Below are positions 1 through 5,249 of a stretch of 5,249 bases of DNA, piece after piece. Under the pieces are notes generated by a model. It worked only from the letters and a program-made list of their open reading frames with translations, searched no databases and had not been told where the DNA came from. A program made the position numbers and the translations under genes. Origin of the DNA: Pseudodesulfovibrio sp. (GTDB lineage Bacteria > Desulfobacterota > Desulfovibrionia > Desulfovibrionales > Desulfovibrionaceae); assembly GCA_022712815.1 (NCBI GenBank), contig JAFLJW010000093.1:1-5249 (forward strand). The letters are read 5' to 3'. Numbering within the stretch: position 1 is the stretch's first letter; each line of letters starts with the position of its first letter.

Positions 1-1
1 G

Positions 2-571
2 ACGGACAATATTGAAAACGGCTCCCTTCGCATCAATAAAATTGTGACAAACCTTCGTAAATTTGTACACATGAAAACCGATGTGGAATATGGACTTGTG
101 GATATCAAAAAACTGATCCAGGGGTGTGTGGAGATGACCCAAGGAAAAATAATCAAGCAGGTCAAAACCTTTGAAATGACCTTTCCCGAAAACCTTGTAC
201 CCATTGAGACATCACCTGAAATTCTTGAAATTGCCGTCATAAATCTTATTATCAATGCCGCCCAGTCATGTGACAAGCCCGATTCATTTGTAAAGCTATC
301 CGTTTATCAAAATGGACTCAATAACCTGGTCATTGATGTGAGTGACAATGGGTGCGGGATGGATACCAAAACCATGTCCCGGGCCTTTGATCCTTTTTTT
401 TCAACCAAGACATCCAAAGAGGGAACCGGGATCGGACTGTCCTTGTGTCATAACCTGATCACCTCCCTTGGGGGTAAAATTGAAGTGGAAAGTGAGCTGG
501 ACCAGGGAAGCACCTTCCGTCTGATCATACCCATCCTTAAAAATAAACTTTCTCCCATATCCCATCCATAG
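2..571 (+). CDS. Sensor histidine kinase, C-terminal part (partial, cut by window start)
   Basis: The frame is open from the first bases, so the gene begins outside the window; 189 C-terminal residues are visible. A GTG at position 44 is a chance internal codon, not a likely start. Visible residues 1-25 (RINKIVTNLRKF) are the end of the dimerisation/phosphotransfer helix; the phosphorylated His lies upstream. The ATPase domain then shows the N box (EIAVINLIINAAQS, about 76-89), the G1 box DNGCGM (115-120), the F box FDPFFSTK (129-136) and the G2 box GTGIGLSLC (141-149), followed by the usual GSTFRLIIP strand near the end. All ATP-binding motifs are intact, so it should autophosphorylate. The rapid DHp-to-ATPase transition and the FDPFFSTK/GTGIGLSL style are typical of kinases that partner NtrC-like response regulators; that pairing is inference. 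No receiver domain follows before the stop at 569-571. The input signal and partner are unknown. Confidence 0.94.
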   Translation, partial: TDNIENGSLRINKIVTNLRKFVHMKTDVEYGLVDIKKLIQGCVEMTQGKIIKQVKTFEMTFPENLVPIETSPEILEIAVINLIINAAQSCDKPDSFVKLSVYQNGLNNLVIDVSDNGCGMDTKTMSRAFDPFFSTKTSKEGTGIGLSLCHNLITSLGGKIEVESELDQGSTFRLIIPILKNKLSPISHP

Positions 572-578
572 ATTATAG

Positions 579-591
579 TGCCATTTTGGCA
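579..591. promoter_or_regulatory. Palindrome 1, candidate activator-binding site (TGCCATTTTGGCA)
   Basis: The sequence TGCCA-TTT-TGGCA is an inverted repeat with 5-bp arms and a 3-bp centre, starting 8 bp after the histidine-kinase stop codon. An identical copy lies 44 bp downstream and a diverged copy 39 bp beyond that. The centre is about 205 bp upstream of the predicted start of the sigma-54 promoter at 764-779, a normal distance for an enhancer site of an NtrC-family activator. Binding by such a protein is inferred; the repeat itself is plain in the sequence. Confidence 0.55.
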
Positions 592-605
592 TAATTATCG
601 CCCGA

Positions 606-623
606 ACCTCTGATTTCAGGGGT
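606..623 (+). other. Small hairpin between palindromes 1 and 2
   Basis: ACCTCTG (606-612) can pair with CAGGGGT (617-623), a 7-bp stem with one G-U pair and a 4-base loop. It is not followed by a U-run, so it is a poor intrinsic terminator for the histidine-kinase gene, and its last base is the first base of palindrome 2. It may be a weak transcript end or chance. Confidence 0.2.
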
Positions 624-635
624 GCCATTTTGGCA
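623..635. promoter_or_regulatory. Palindrome 2, identical copy of TGCCATTTTGGCA
   Basis: This is an exact 13-bp copy of palindrome 1, with G before it in both cases. The 44-bp spacing is close to four helical turns, which would put both sites on the same face of the DNA. Its centre is about 161 bp upstream of the predicted sigma-54 transcription start. I read it as the second site of a three-site activator array. Confidence 0.55.
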
Positions 636-661
636 GACACCTGAAGGATTTAAGCGTTCTA

Positions 662-674
662 TGTCATTCTGGCA
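662..674. promoter_or_regulatory. Palindrome 3, diverged copy (TGTCATTCTGGCA)
   Basis: It matches 11 of 13 bases of the other two copies; the right arm TGGCA is intact and the left arm has one change (TGTCA). It lies 39 bp after copy 2 and about 122 bp upstream of the predicted sigma-54 transcription start. Being imperfect it may be a weaker site filled co-operatively, or a decayed repeat. Confidence 0.45.
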
Positions 675-763
675 GATTGGGCTCTTCATAAAAACACCTC
701 GGCCTATCCAGCCAACTACCTGTTTTTACACTCTATTTTTAATATCCTGCGCCCAATTAAACT

Positions 764-779
764 TGGCACATTAAATGCA
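764..779 (+). promoter_or_regulatory. Sigma-54 (RpoN) -24/-12 promoter
   Basis: TGGCAC at 764-769 and TGCA at 776-779 fit the RpoN consensus TGGCAC-N5-TTGCA with one mismatch (ATGCA for TTGCA). The GG (765-766) and GC (777-778) are separated by exactly the required 10 bp, and a T precedes TGGCAC as is usual. Transcription would begin about 12 bases after the GC, near 790, leaving about 38 bases before the leader ORF and about 104 before the HD-GYP gene. Sigma-54 promoters depend on an ATP-hydrolysing activator bound upstream, which fits the three palindromes at 579-674. The 322-bp gap between the kinase and the HD-GYP gene thus seems mainly regulatory; I found nothing further in 675-763. Confidence 0.75.
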
Positions 780-827
780 ATTAAGAATACGTTCTTTACC
801 ATTATACTAACACTTGAAACGGAGCCA

Positions 828-887
828 ATGGCCGACACTATCAAAAATGATTTTCAAAGTCTGAACAGCGATGGCAGATGTCTGTGA
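828..887 (+). CDS. Possible 19-codon leader ORF, in frame with the HD-GYP gene
   Basis: The ATG at 828 follows GGAG (821-824) after only 3 bases, a usable but short spacing, and encodes MADTIKNDFQSLNSDGRCL before TGA at 885-887. It lies between the sigma-54 promoter and the HD-GYP gene. Its frame is the same as that of the gene starting at 894, only six bases after its stop, and that ATG has no clear ribosome-binding site of its own (GTGAATAATT upstream). It could be a leader peptide that delivers ribosomes to the next start by re-initiation, the former N-terminus of the downstream protein split by a nonsense change, or a chance ORF. The peptide resembles nothing I know. Confidence 0.3.
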   Translation: MADTIKNDFQSLNSDGRCL

Positions 888-893
888 ATAATT

Positions 894-2351
894 ATGAACA
901 AATCTGATGCAACCTGGGAACAAACCGTAGCAATGCTGGAATGCATCCCGGGAAAAAAAATTGAGGACCCTCAATTCTTATATTTTCCCCTAAAAAAACT
1001 GGGCAAAGATAAGAGTATTTTCCAAGATCGGGACAAGGGCATTTTTTCGGAAGAATTCAACGAGGAGATGCAGTCTATCATTAACAAGCAGCTTGCCGTG
1101 CACACCTATTATGAAAATGAATTAATTGCCACTGCCGGTACCCATATTTCCGTTGATTTGCTCAAAAAATTTGATGCCCTTAAGATCAATTTCAAGGTCA
1201 TGAAAAATGAAACGTCACCCACGGAAAACCATGAACTTTTTGAGCATGAAATGGCCCACCTGATAAAACGCCAAAACCGATTTTTTGATGGATTAAAAAA
1301 TCGGGATATCTCCAGAATTCAACACCGGGTAAATGACTATATCCACCTGGCTTTATCCAAGGACACCCCCCCCTGGTCTATCCATATTCAAAAAAAATAT
1401 CAACATTTGCTTCCCTATTTTGAGGGCTCCTGCAAGACTCTTACCTCAAAAAAAAAATATATTGCCGTCACTATAGCCCTTGATCAAATCATTGAAAACG
1501 ACAAATGCTTTTCCAACACAAAAAACATGGGAGAAACCATCGCTCATATTATTAAAATGAGCTGGATCTCACTGATCATGGCCCATGAGATAGAAGATTT
1601 CAGGGAAGATGAATACCAGACCCTGGGACTTATCTGCCTGGGACACGATACGGGCAAGGCAATGATCCCCCAGAAGATATTATACAAACGCGGGCGGCTG
1701 ACCTCCCTTGAAAATGAAATCATGAAAAGCCACGCATTCTTTTCATTTCTCCTGGCATCCCATAACCAGCGTTTCCTTGATTTCGAAAGTTTTGTAATGG
1801 GACTCCACCATGTCAAGGAAGACAACACCCTGCCCCAAAGTTATGGTATCTTTCATGACACCCCCGCCTCCTTCTCCACATATTTAACAAGTGATGCCCG
1901 GACAAAATTAGATCAGCTATATGAGACAACCATAAAATTTTATCGGGTGATCAATATTGCAGACACCTTTGAGGCCATCACTGCCAGCCGGATCTATAAA
2001 AAATCCTCATCCATTGGAAAAGCGCTGGAGATAATGGTTAAAAACAATACCCGTAACCGAGTGTTGCATGGCCCCTATCTCAACACGTTAATTAAATTGC
2101 TCATCAACACAATCTTGCATAAAGGAATCATATTTCGGCTCACTGACAAAATTTTGGATTTCTGCCTGGCAGACAAGACCACGCCAGAACAAAGGTCTCT
2201 TTTGAAACAAACCCACCAAGTGATTATTCTCAATTCATGTGACCAACTTGAGCAAACACTGGAATGCCTGATTGTTGAAATAAAACAAACAAAAGAGAGC
2301 AGACCGGTTCAGCTCCCCCCCATGCTTTTTTTAGAAACTCTTTTCATGTAA
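894..2351 (+). CDS. HD-GYP-like cyclic-dinucleotide phosphodiesterase homologue with degenerate GYP motif
   Basis: This is a 485-residue protein with no signal peptide or membrane segment, so probably cytoplasmic. Residues about 64-103 resemble the short region found before HD-GYP domains in other proteins (an element ending in ATAGTHISVDLLKKF). A mostly helical stretch follows to about 210. The HD domain is clear: ETIAH (metal His218), GHDTGK (His251, Asp252, Lys255), MKSH (His280), GLHH (His305, His306) and INIADTFEAITASRIYKK (Asp357, Arg366, Tyr368). The segment after HH, normally ERWDGSGYP, reads VKEDNTLPQ, so GYP is replaced by LPQ, and about 20 extra residues precede the IAD motif. Canonical members cleave c-di-GMP, or cGAMP in some cases. 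The metal set suggests hydrolysis remains possible, but altered specificity or pure sensing is equally plausible. The 3' third (375-485) matches nothing I recognise. A sigma-54 promoter precedes it and a strong terminator follows, so it is probably monocistronic. The start is uncertain because no good ribosome-binding site precedes 894. Confidence 0.82.
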   Translation: MNKSDATWEQTVAMLECIPGKKIEDPQFLYFPLKKLGKDKSIFQDRDKGIFSEEFNEEMQSIINKQLAVHTYYENELIATAGTHISVDLLKKFDALKINFKVMKNETSPTENHELFEHEMAHLIKRQNRFFDGLKNRDISRIQHRVNDYIHLALSKDTPPWSIHIQKKYQHLLPYFEGSCKTLTSKKKYIAVTIALDQIIENDKCFSNTKNMGETIAHIIKMSWISLIMAHEIEDFREDEYQTLGLICLGHDTGKAMIPQKILYKRGRLTSLENEIMKSHAFFSFLLASHNQRFLDFESFVMGLHHVKEDNTLPQSYGIFHDTPASFSTYLTSDARTKLDQLYETTIKFYRVINIADTFEAITASRIYKKSSSIGKALEIMVKNNTRNRVLHGPYLNTLIKLLINTILHKGIIFRLTDKILDFCLADKTTPEQRSLLKQTHQVIILNSCDQLEQTLECLIVEIKQTKESRPVQLPPMLFLETLFM

Positions 2352-2397
2352 CTTCTCCCCCAAAATGAAGGTTCTCTAAACACCAAACAGCATCCAG

Positions 2398-2448
2398 ACA
2401 AAAAGATACAGGGTTTGACAAGCATCGTCATTCCCTGTATCTTTTTGT
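2398..2448. terminator. Strong rho-independent terminator, possibly bidirectional
   Basis: A perfect 16-bp inverted repeat has ACAAAAAGATACAGGG (2398-2413) pairing with its complement at 2433-2448. Inside the 19-base loop TGAC (2416-2419) can pair with GTCA (2427-2430), extending the structure past a small internal loop. The A-run on the left and T-run on the right let it work on either strand. It sits 47 bases after the stop of the HD-GYP gene and ends that transcript. Confidence 0.85.
2415..2443 (+). promoter_or_regulatory. Sigma-70-like promoter for the Nudix gene, inside the terminator repeat
   Basis: A perfect -35 box TTGACA (2415-2420) is followed after exactly 17 bp by TATCTT (2438-2443), a 4-of-6 match to the -10 consensus. 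Transcription would start near 2450, giving a leader of about 27 bases with AAGG at 2465-2468. The -35 lies in the hairpin loop and the -10 in its right arm. It could be a chance match, but no other promoter is evident between the terminator and the gene. Confidence 0.45.
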
Positions 2449-2476
2449 AATTTATTTAAATCTCAAGGCAAAAAAG

Positions 2477-3055
2477 ATGGATCAGAACGATTGTATTCAA
2501 AAAATTCAGTCCGCTGTTCTGGGGGCAATCCACCCCTCCCCCCCAGACCCCACTATATTTCAACCCACCAGTGTGATGGCATTGTTTGCGTTTAAAGACA
2601 CACAGGAGCTGCTCTTCATCCAAAAAGCCGATGTGGAAGGATATCCCTGGCGAAACCAGATGGCGTTTCCCGGCGGTCACATGGATGAACAAGATGGCTC
2701 CACCCGGGAAACAGCCCTGAGAGAACTTGAGGAAGAAATGGGGATAAGTTCTCAGAACGTGAGGGTGATGGGCTCCCTGGGCCATTTCCAGACCATCAAC
2801 AATAAGGATATTGAAGCCTTTACCGGTGTCTGGAATACAAAAGGGGAAATCACCTTTGATCCCACAGAAATTTCACGGGTACTTTCCATCCCCTTTGACT
2901 ATCTGACCCAGGTTCACAGGGAAAAAGGCTATGCCGGGCGATTGCCCAATATCGTGGAACTTACCTACCCCTATGAGGATGTGGTGATCTGGGGCGTCAC
3001 CGCCAAAATCCTCCATCATTTAATAGAGGTTGTCACCTTGACGCCAAATGCCTGA
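2477..3055 (+). CDS. Nudix hydrolase, CoA-diphosphatase type (NudL/YeaB-like)
   Basis: This 192-residue soluble protein has the Nudix fold signature. Residues 64-90 run FPGGHMDEQDGS then TALRELEEEMGI; the catalytic block is Arg82, Glu83, Glu86 and Glu87. The spacing GGxxDxxD with Asp73 in place of the first Nudix Glu, the preceding FPGG, and the C-terminal IWGVTAKIL (171-179) are hallmarks of the group that includes E. coli YeaB/NudL and NUDT7, which hydrolyse CoA and acyl-CoA to phosphopantetheine and 3',5'-ADP with Mg or Mn. The region just upstream (LLFIQKADVEGYPWRNQMAF) differs from the usual LLTxRSxxLxxHxGxxxF pattern of that group, so the substrate is uncertain. The ATG at 2477 is preceded by AAGG (2465-2468) at 8 bases. 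It stands alone between a terminator and the nrdJ promoter region, so an operon with nrdJ is not required. Confidence 0.88.
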   Translation: MDQNDCIQKIQSAVLGAIHPSPPDPTIFQPTSVMALFAFKDTQELLFIQKADVEGYPWRNQMAFPGGHMDEQDGSTRETALRELEEEMGISSQNVRVMGSLGHFQTINNKDIEAFTGVWNTKGEITFDPTEISRVLSIPFDYLTQVHREKGYAGRLPNIVELTYPYEDVVIWGVTAKILHHLIEVVTLTPNA

Positions 3056-3070
3056 TCATTCCTTTTGAAA

Positions 3071-3088
3071 AAAGCCAAAGCCAAAGCC
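3071..3088. repeat. Three tandem AAAGCC hexamers
   Basis: AAAGCC occurs three times in direct succession just upstream of, and touching, the first NrdR-like box. It may be simple slippage or extend a binding region; no known function is visible. Confidence 0.4.
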
Positions 3089-3102
3089 ACAACATATAGA
3101 TT
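3087..3102. promoter_or_regulatory. NrdR-box-like site 1
   Basis: Aligned with the NrdR consensus acaCwAtATaTwGtgt, the 16 bases CCACAACATATAGATT match at 12 positions, including every strongly conserved core base (C4, A6, A8, T9, T11, G13). It lies just upstream of the -35 box of the nrdJ promoter. NrdR is the ATP-cone repressor that controls ribonucleotide reductase genes in most bacteria, and its boxes usually occur in pairs. Confidence 0.6.
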
Positions 3103-3108
3103 TTTTTC

Positions 3109-3136
3109 TTGACAAACAACCACATATAGCGATAAA
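3109..3136 (+). promoter_or_regulatory. Sigma-70-like promoter of nrdJ
   Basis: A perfect TTGACA (3109-3114) is followed after 16 bp by GATAAA (3131-3136), a 4-of-6 match to TATAAT. Transcription would start near 3143 and give a leader of roughly 88 bases. The second NrdR-like box fills the spacer and touches the -10, so a bound repressor would block polymerase. Confidence 0.5.
3117..3132. promoter_or_regulatory. NrdR-box-like site 2
   Basis: CAACCACATATAGCGA matches the NrdR consensus at 10 of 16 positions and again keeps the core C4, A6, A8, T9, T11 and G13. It shares the string ACATATAG with site 1 exactly 30 bp away, close to the three-helical-turn spacing known for NrdR box pairs. It overlaps the -35/-10 spacer of the nrdJ promoter. 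Confidence 0.55.
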
Positions 3137-3150
3137 CCTACCAACTATCA

Positions 3151-3172
3151 AGATTGCTATAAAGCAATTTTT
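3151..3172 (+). terminator. Hairpin with U-run in the nrdJ leader (weak terminator or attenuator)
   Basis: ATTGCT (3153-3158) pairs with AGCAAT (3163-3168) around a 4-base loop, extendable by a G-U and an A-U pair, and is followed at once by TTTT. The form is that of a weak rho-independent terminator. It lies about 100 bases after the Nudix stop but downstream of the nrdJ promoter, so it could trim Nudix read-through or attenuate nrdJ. The stem has only two G-C pairs. Confidence 0.35.
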
Positions 3173-3230
3173 CAACGTGTTTACAACAAGAGAAACCAAT
3201 CCCCATCGGATTTCATGAACTGGAGAAAAT

Positions 3231-5249
3231 ATGCCAACAGAAAGTAGCGCAAAAACCATGACACTTGATATCTCAAAAAATACCATAACCGTTCTTGAAA
3301 GAAGATATTTAAAAAAAGATGATGATGGTAACGTTATTGAATCGCCTAAGGAAATGTTCCAAAGAGTTGCTGCCCATATTGCAATGGCGGAAAAAACCCA
3401 TGACAATGCCGATCAAGTCGAGAACTTTCAAGAGGCCTTTTACAATTTAATGGGCAGTTTCAAGTTTTTGCCAAATTCACCAACTCTGATGAATGCCGGC
3501 AATGAATTGGGTCAACTTGCGGCATGCTTTGTCCTTCCCATTGAAGATTCCTTATCGGATATTTTTGAAGCAGTAAAAAATGCGGCACTCATTCATAAAT
3601 CAGGCGGGGGGACAGGTTTCTCATTCAGCAAACTCAGGCCTAAAAACTGCCGCGTGGGTTCCACAGGAGGCGTTGCATCCGGCCCTATTTCTTTTATGAA
3701 AATTTTTAATGTTGCAACCGAACAGGTAAAACAGGGGGGGACCAGAAGAGGGGCCAATATGGCTGTTCTACGAGTTGACCACCCTGATATTGTTGAATTT
3801 ATCAATTGCAAAAAAAACAATGACAACCTGGGTAATTTCAATATTTCTGTTGGCATAACAGATCAATTTATTATGGCTGCAAGAGAAGACAAGCCATTTG
3901 ACCTGATTGATCCCAGAGATAAAAGAATAGCAAGCCAGCTCAACGCCAGAGACCTCTTTCAAAACATTGTGGAACAGGCCTGGCACAATGGTGATCCGGG
4001 AATCGTTTTTTTGGATCAAATAAACAGGGACAACCCCACACCGGAAATTGGAGAGATTGAATCCACAAATCCATGCGGAGAGCAACCTCTTCTCCCCATG
4101 GAAGCTTGCAATTTAGGCTCTATAAACCTATCGAAATTTGTGGGAACAAAAAACAAAAAAACCTTTATTGATTTTAAAGAATTAAAAAAGACAATACATT
4201 TATCCGTTCGCTTTTTAGATAATGTGATTGATATGTCAACTTACCCTTTGCCTGAAATAGGGCAGATGGTGAAAGACAACCGCAAAATAGGTCTCGGCAT
4301 AATGGGATTCTCAGATCTATTATTCCAGATGGGAATCCCCTATAATTCCGACAATGCCCTGAATATTGCAAAAGAAATCATGTCCTTTATCCAAAAAGAA
4401 TCCCATGAAGCATCACGGCTGTTGGCAGAAGAACGCGGGACCTTTAACAATTTTGATAAAAGTATTTTCAAAAACGATACAGCAAAAAGATATCGAAATG
4501 CCACCACAACAACCATTGCCCCAACCGGAACATTGAGTATCATTGCCGGATGTTCCAGCGGGATTGAGCCGTTGTTTGCCCTAAGTTTTGTCCGAAGGGT
4601 GATGGATAATGATGAATTAATTGAGGTGAATCCATATTTTGAAGCAGTTGCCAAGGAAAGAGGGTTTTATAGTACCGAATTAATGAACAAAATTGCCAAA
4701 ACCGGTACGATTGCAAACATGCATGAAATCCCACAGGATATCCGAGACATATTTGTCACGGCCCATGATATCTCACCCTCCTGGCATATACGAATGCAGG
4801 CGGCTTTTCAAGAATTCACTGATAATGCGGTATCAAAAACAGTGAATCTACCCCATGATGCGACAGTGGAAGACGTAATGGGCATATATAACATGGCATA
4901 TGATCTTGGGTGTAAAGGGGTAACCACTTATCGGGATGGCAGCAAAGACAATCAGGTTCTTTCATTTTCAAATGAGCCAAAGAAAAGTGCACAAGAGAAA
5001 GGTGCGCCAGAGAAAAAAAGCATGAGAAAACGACCCGAAACCCTTTATGGCTTCACAACGACGATTAAGACCGGAATGGGACATCTGTATCTCACTGTCA
5101 ATGAAGATGAAGGCAAGCCCTTTGAAATATTTGCCACGGTTGGAAAGTCCGGCAAGTCCACCCAGGCAAAAACAGAAGCCATTGGCAGATTGGTCTCACT
5201 TTGCCTGCGAACCGGTGTGGATGTAAAATCCATAATTGGTCAGATCAAA
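3231..5249 (+). CDS. nrdJ: Class II (adenosylcobalamin-dependent) ribonucleoside-diphosphate reductase, partial
   Basis: The frame stays open to the window end, giving 673 residues; the C-terminus is missing. The enzyme reduces ribonucleotides to deoxyribonucleotides using a thiyl radical generated from coenzyme B12, without oxygen. Key residues fit Thermotoga NrdJ in order and spacing: Cys99 (LAACF) and Cys293 (EACNLGS) as the redox pair, Cys282 in NPCGEQ as the thiyl-radical site, with Asn280 and Glu284. Other conserved blocks are SGGGTGFSFSKLRP (124-137), TRRGANMAVL (171-180) and ATTTTIAPTGT (424-434) with GCSSGIEP (440-447). After a Lys/Glu-rich linker (571-605) a TSCPD-type domain begins (LYGFTTTIKTGMGHLYLTV, 605-623); the C-terminal Cys motif that re-reduces the active site lies beyond the window. 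No ATP-cone precedes the catalytic domain, so dATP overall-activity control at the N-terminus is not expected. GGAG (3222-3225) lies 5 bases before ATG 3231; the ATG at 3258 has no such site. Confidence 0.97.
   Translation, partial: MPTESSAKTMTLDISKNTITVLERRYLKKDDDGNVIESPKEMFQRVAAHIAMAEKTHDNADQVENFQEAFYNLMGSFKFLPNSPTLMNAGNELGQLAACFVLPIEDSLSDIFEAVKNAALIHKSGGGTGFSFSKLRPKNCRVGSTGGVASGPISFMKIFNVATEQVKQGGTRRGANMAVLRVDHPDIVEFINCKKNNDNLGNFNISVGITDQFIMAAREDKPFDLIDPRDKRIASQLNARDLFQNIVEQAWHNGDPGIVFLDQINRDNPTPEIGEIESTNPCGEQPLLPMEACNLGSINLSKFVGTKNKKTFIDFKELKKTIHLSVRFLDNVIDMSTYPLPEIGQMVKDNRKIGLGIMGFSDLLFQMGIPYNSDNALNIAKEIMSFIQKESHEASRLLAEERGTFNNFDKSIFKNDTAKRYRNATTTTIAPTGTLSIIAGCSSGIEPLFALSFVRRVMDNDELIEVNPYFEAVAKERGFYSTELMNKIAKTGTIANMHEIPQDIRDIFVTAHDISPSWHIRMQAAFQEFTDNAVSKTVNLPHDATVEDVMGIYNMAYDLGCKGVTTYRDGSKDNQVLSFSNEPKKSAQEKGAPEKKSMRKRPETLYGFTTTIKTGMGHLYLTVNEDEGKPFEIFATVGKSGKSTQAKTEAIGRLVSLCLRTGVDVKSIIGQIK
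4986..5015 (+). repeat. In-frame 15-bp tandem repeat in the nrdJ linker
   Basis: Two adjacent 15-base units match at 12 positions and encode SAQEK and GAPEK (residues 586-595). They lie in the flexible charged linker between the catalytic and TSCPD-type domains, where length changes are tolerated. It probably arose by a small in-frame duplication. Confidence 0.55.

Noticed and set aside
588..602. A second sigma-54-like element, TGGCAT-N5-TCGC, overlapping palindrome 1
   Set aside because: GG and GC spacing fits, but the -12 half is poor and the TGGCA is explained by the palindrome; the element at 764-779 is much better and sits at the right distance from the gene.
885..887. TGA as a selenocysteine codon
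   Set aside because: No clear hairpin follows at the distance a bacterial SECIS needs, and a selenocysteine near the N-terminus of an HD-domain protein has no known precedent that I am aware of. Kept only as one alternative in the leader finding.
401..1828. Minus-strand open frames at 401-640 and 1544-1828
   Set aside because: They overlap the kinase end, the palindrome array and the HD domain coding region, and their translations show no protein-family features.
2675..2746. Nudix box with Asp instead of the first consensus Glu as a sign of a broken enzyme
   Set aside because: The GGxxDxxD pattern with Asp at this place is also seen in E. coli YeaB/NudL, and the catalytic RELEEE block is intact.
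3056..3230. Cobalamin riboswitch in front of the B12-dependent reductase gene
   Set aside because: The leader is only about 90 bases from the predicted start and no B12-box-like sequence (GCCACTG) is visible; NrdR-like sites explain the region better.
3257..3260. Alternative nrdJ start at ATG 3258
   Set aside because: It lacks an upstream Shine-Dalgarno sequence, whereas ATG 3231 has GGAG at 5 bases.
3056..4734. Several 60-116-codon open frames on the - strand beneath nrdJ and its upstream region
   Set aside because: They lie opposite the continuous, strongly conserved nrdJ frame, have no recognisable domains, and are shadow frames.

Overview
The window looks like ordinary chromosomal DNA of moderate GC content from a Gram-negative, probably anaerobic, signalling-rich bacterium. 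A sulfate-reducing deltaproteobacterium (Desulfobacterota, Desulfobacteraceae-like) is my best guess. It rests on the combination of a sigma-54 promoter with remote sites, an HD-GYP-type protein and a B12-dependent ribonucleotide reductase, and on no phylogenetic computation. All recognisable genes lie on the + strand. There is no sign of a mobile element, CRISPR array or structural RNA gene.

Layout: (1) Positions 2-571 are the C-terminal part of a sensor histidine kinase cut by the window start. (2) Positions 572-893 hold no convincing full-size gene but appear to be a regulatory region. Three TGCCA-N3-TGGCA-type palindromes (579-591, 623-635, 662-674) lie 100-200 bp upstream of a very good sigma-54 -24/-12 promoter (764-779). 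A 19-codon leader ORF (828-887) follows, in the same frame as the next gene and separated from it by a single TGA and two codons. (3) Positions 894-2351 encode a 485-residue HD-GYP-like protein that keeps the metal-binding residues but has lost the GYP triplet. (4) A long perfect inverted repeat (2398-2448) is a strong terminator, and a sigma-70-like promoter for the next gene seems to be embedded in it. (5) Positions 2477-3055 encode a Nudix hydrolase of the CoA-diphosphatase type. (6) Positions 3056-3230 contain two NrdR-box-like sites 30 bp apart placed over a sigma-70 promoter, then a small hairpin with a U-run. (7) Positions 3231-5249 encode a class II (adenosylcobalamin-dependent) ribonucleotide reductase, NrdJ, cut by the window end.

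The window therefore holds two independent stories. One is a sigma-54-controlled signalling gene, probably for cyclic-dinucleotide turnover or binding, downstream of a histidine kinase of the type that often works with NtrC-family activators. The other is a dNTP-synthesis gene that appears to be under NrdR control. The most distinctive region is 579-900: the palindrome array, sigma-54 promoter and interrupted leader in front of the degenerate HD-GYP gene. I see no clearly new multi-gene system.
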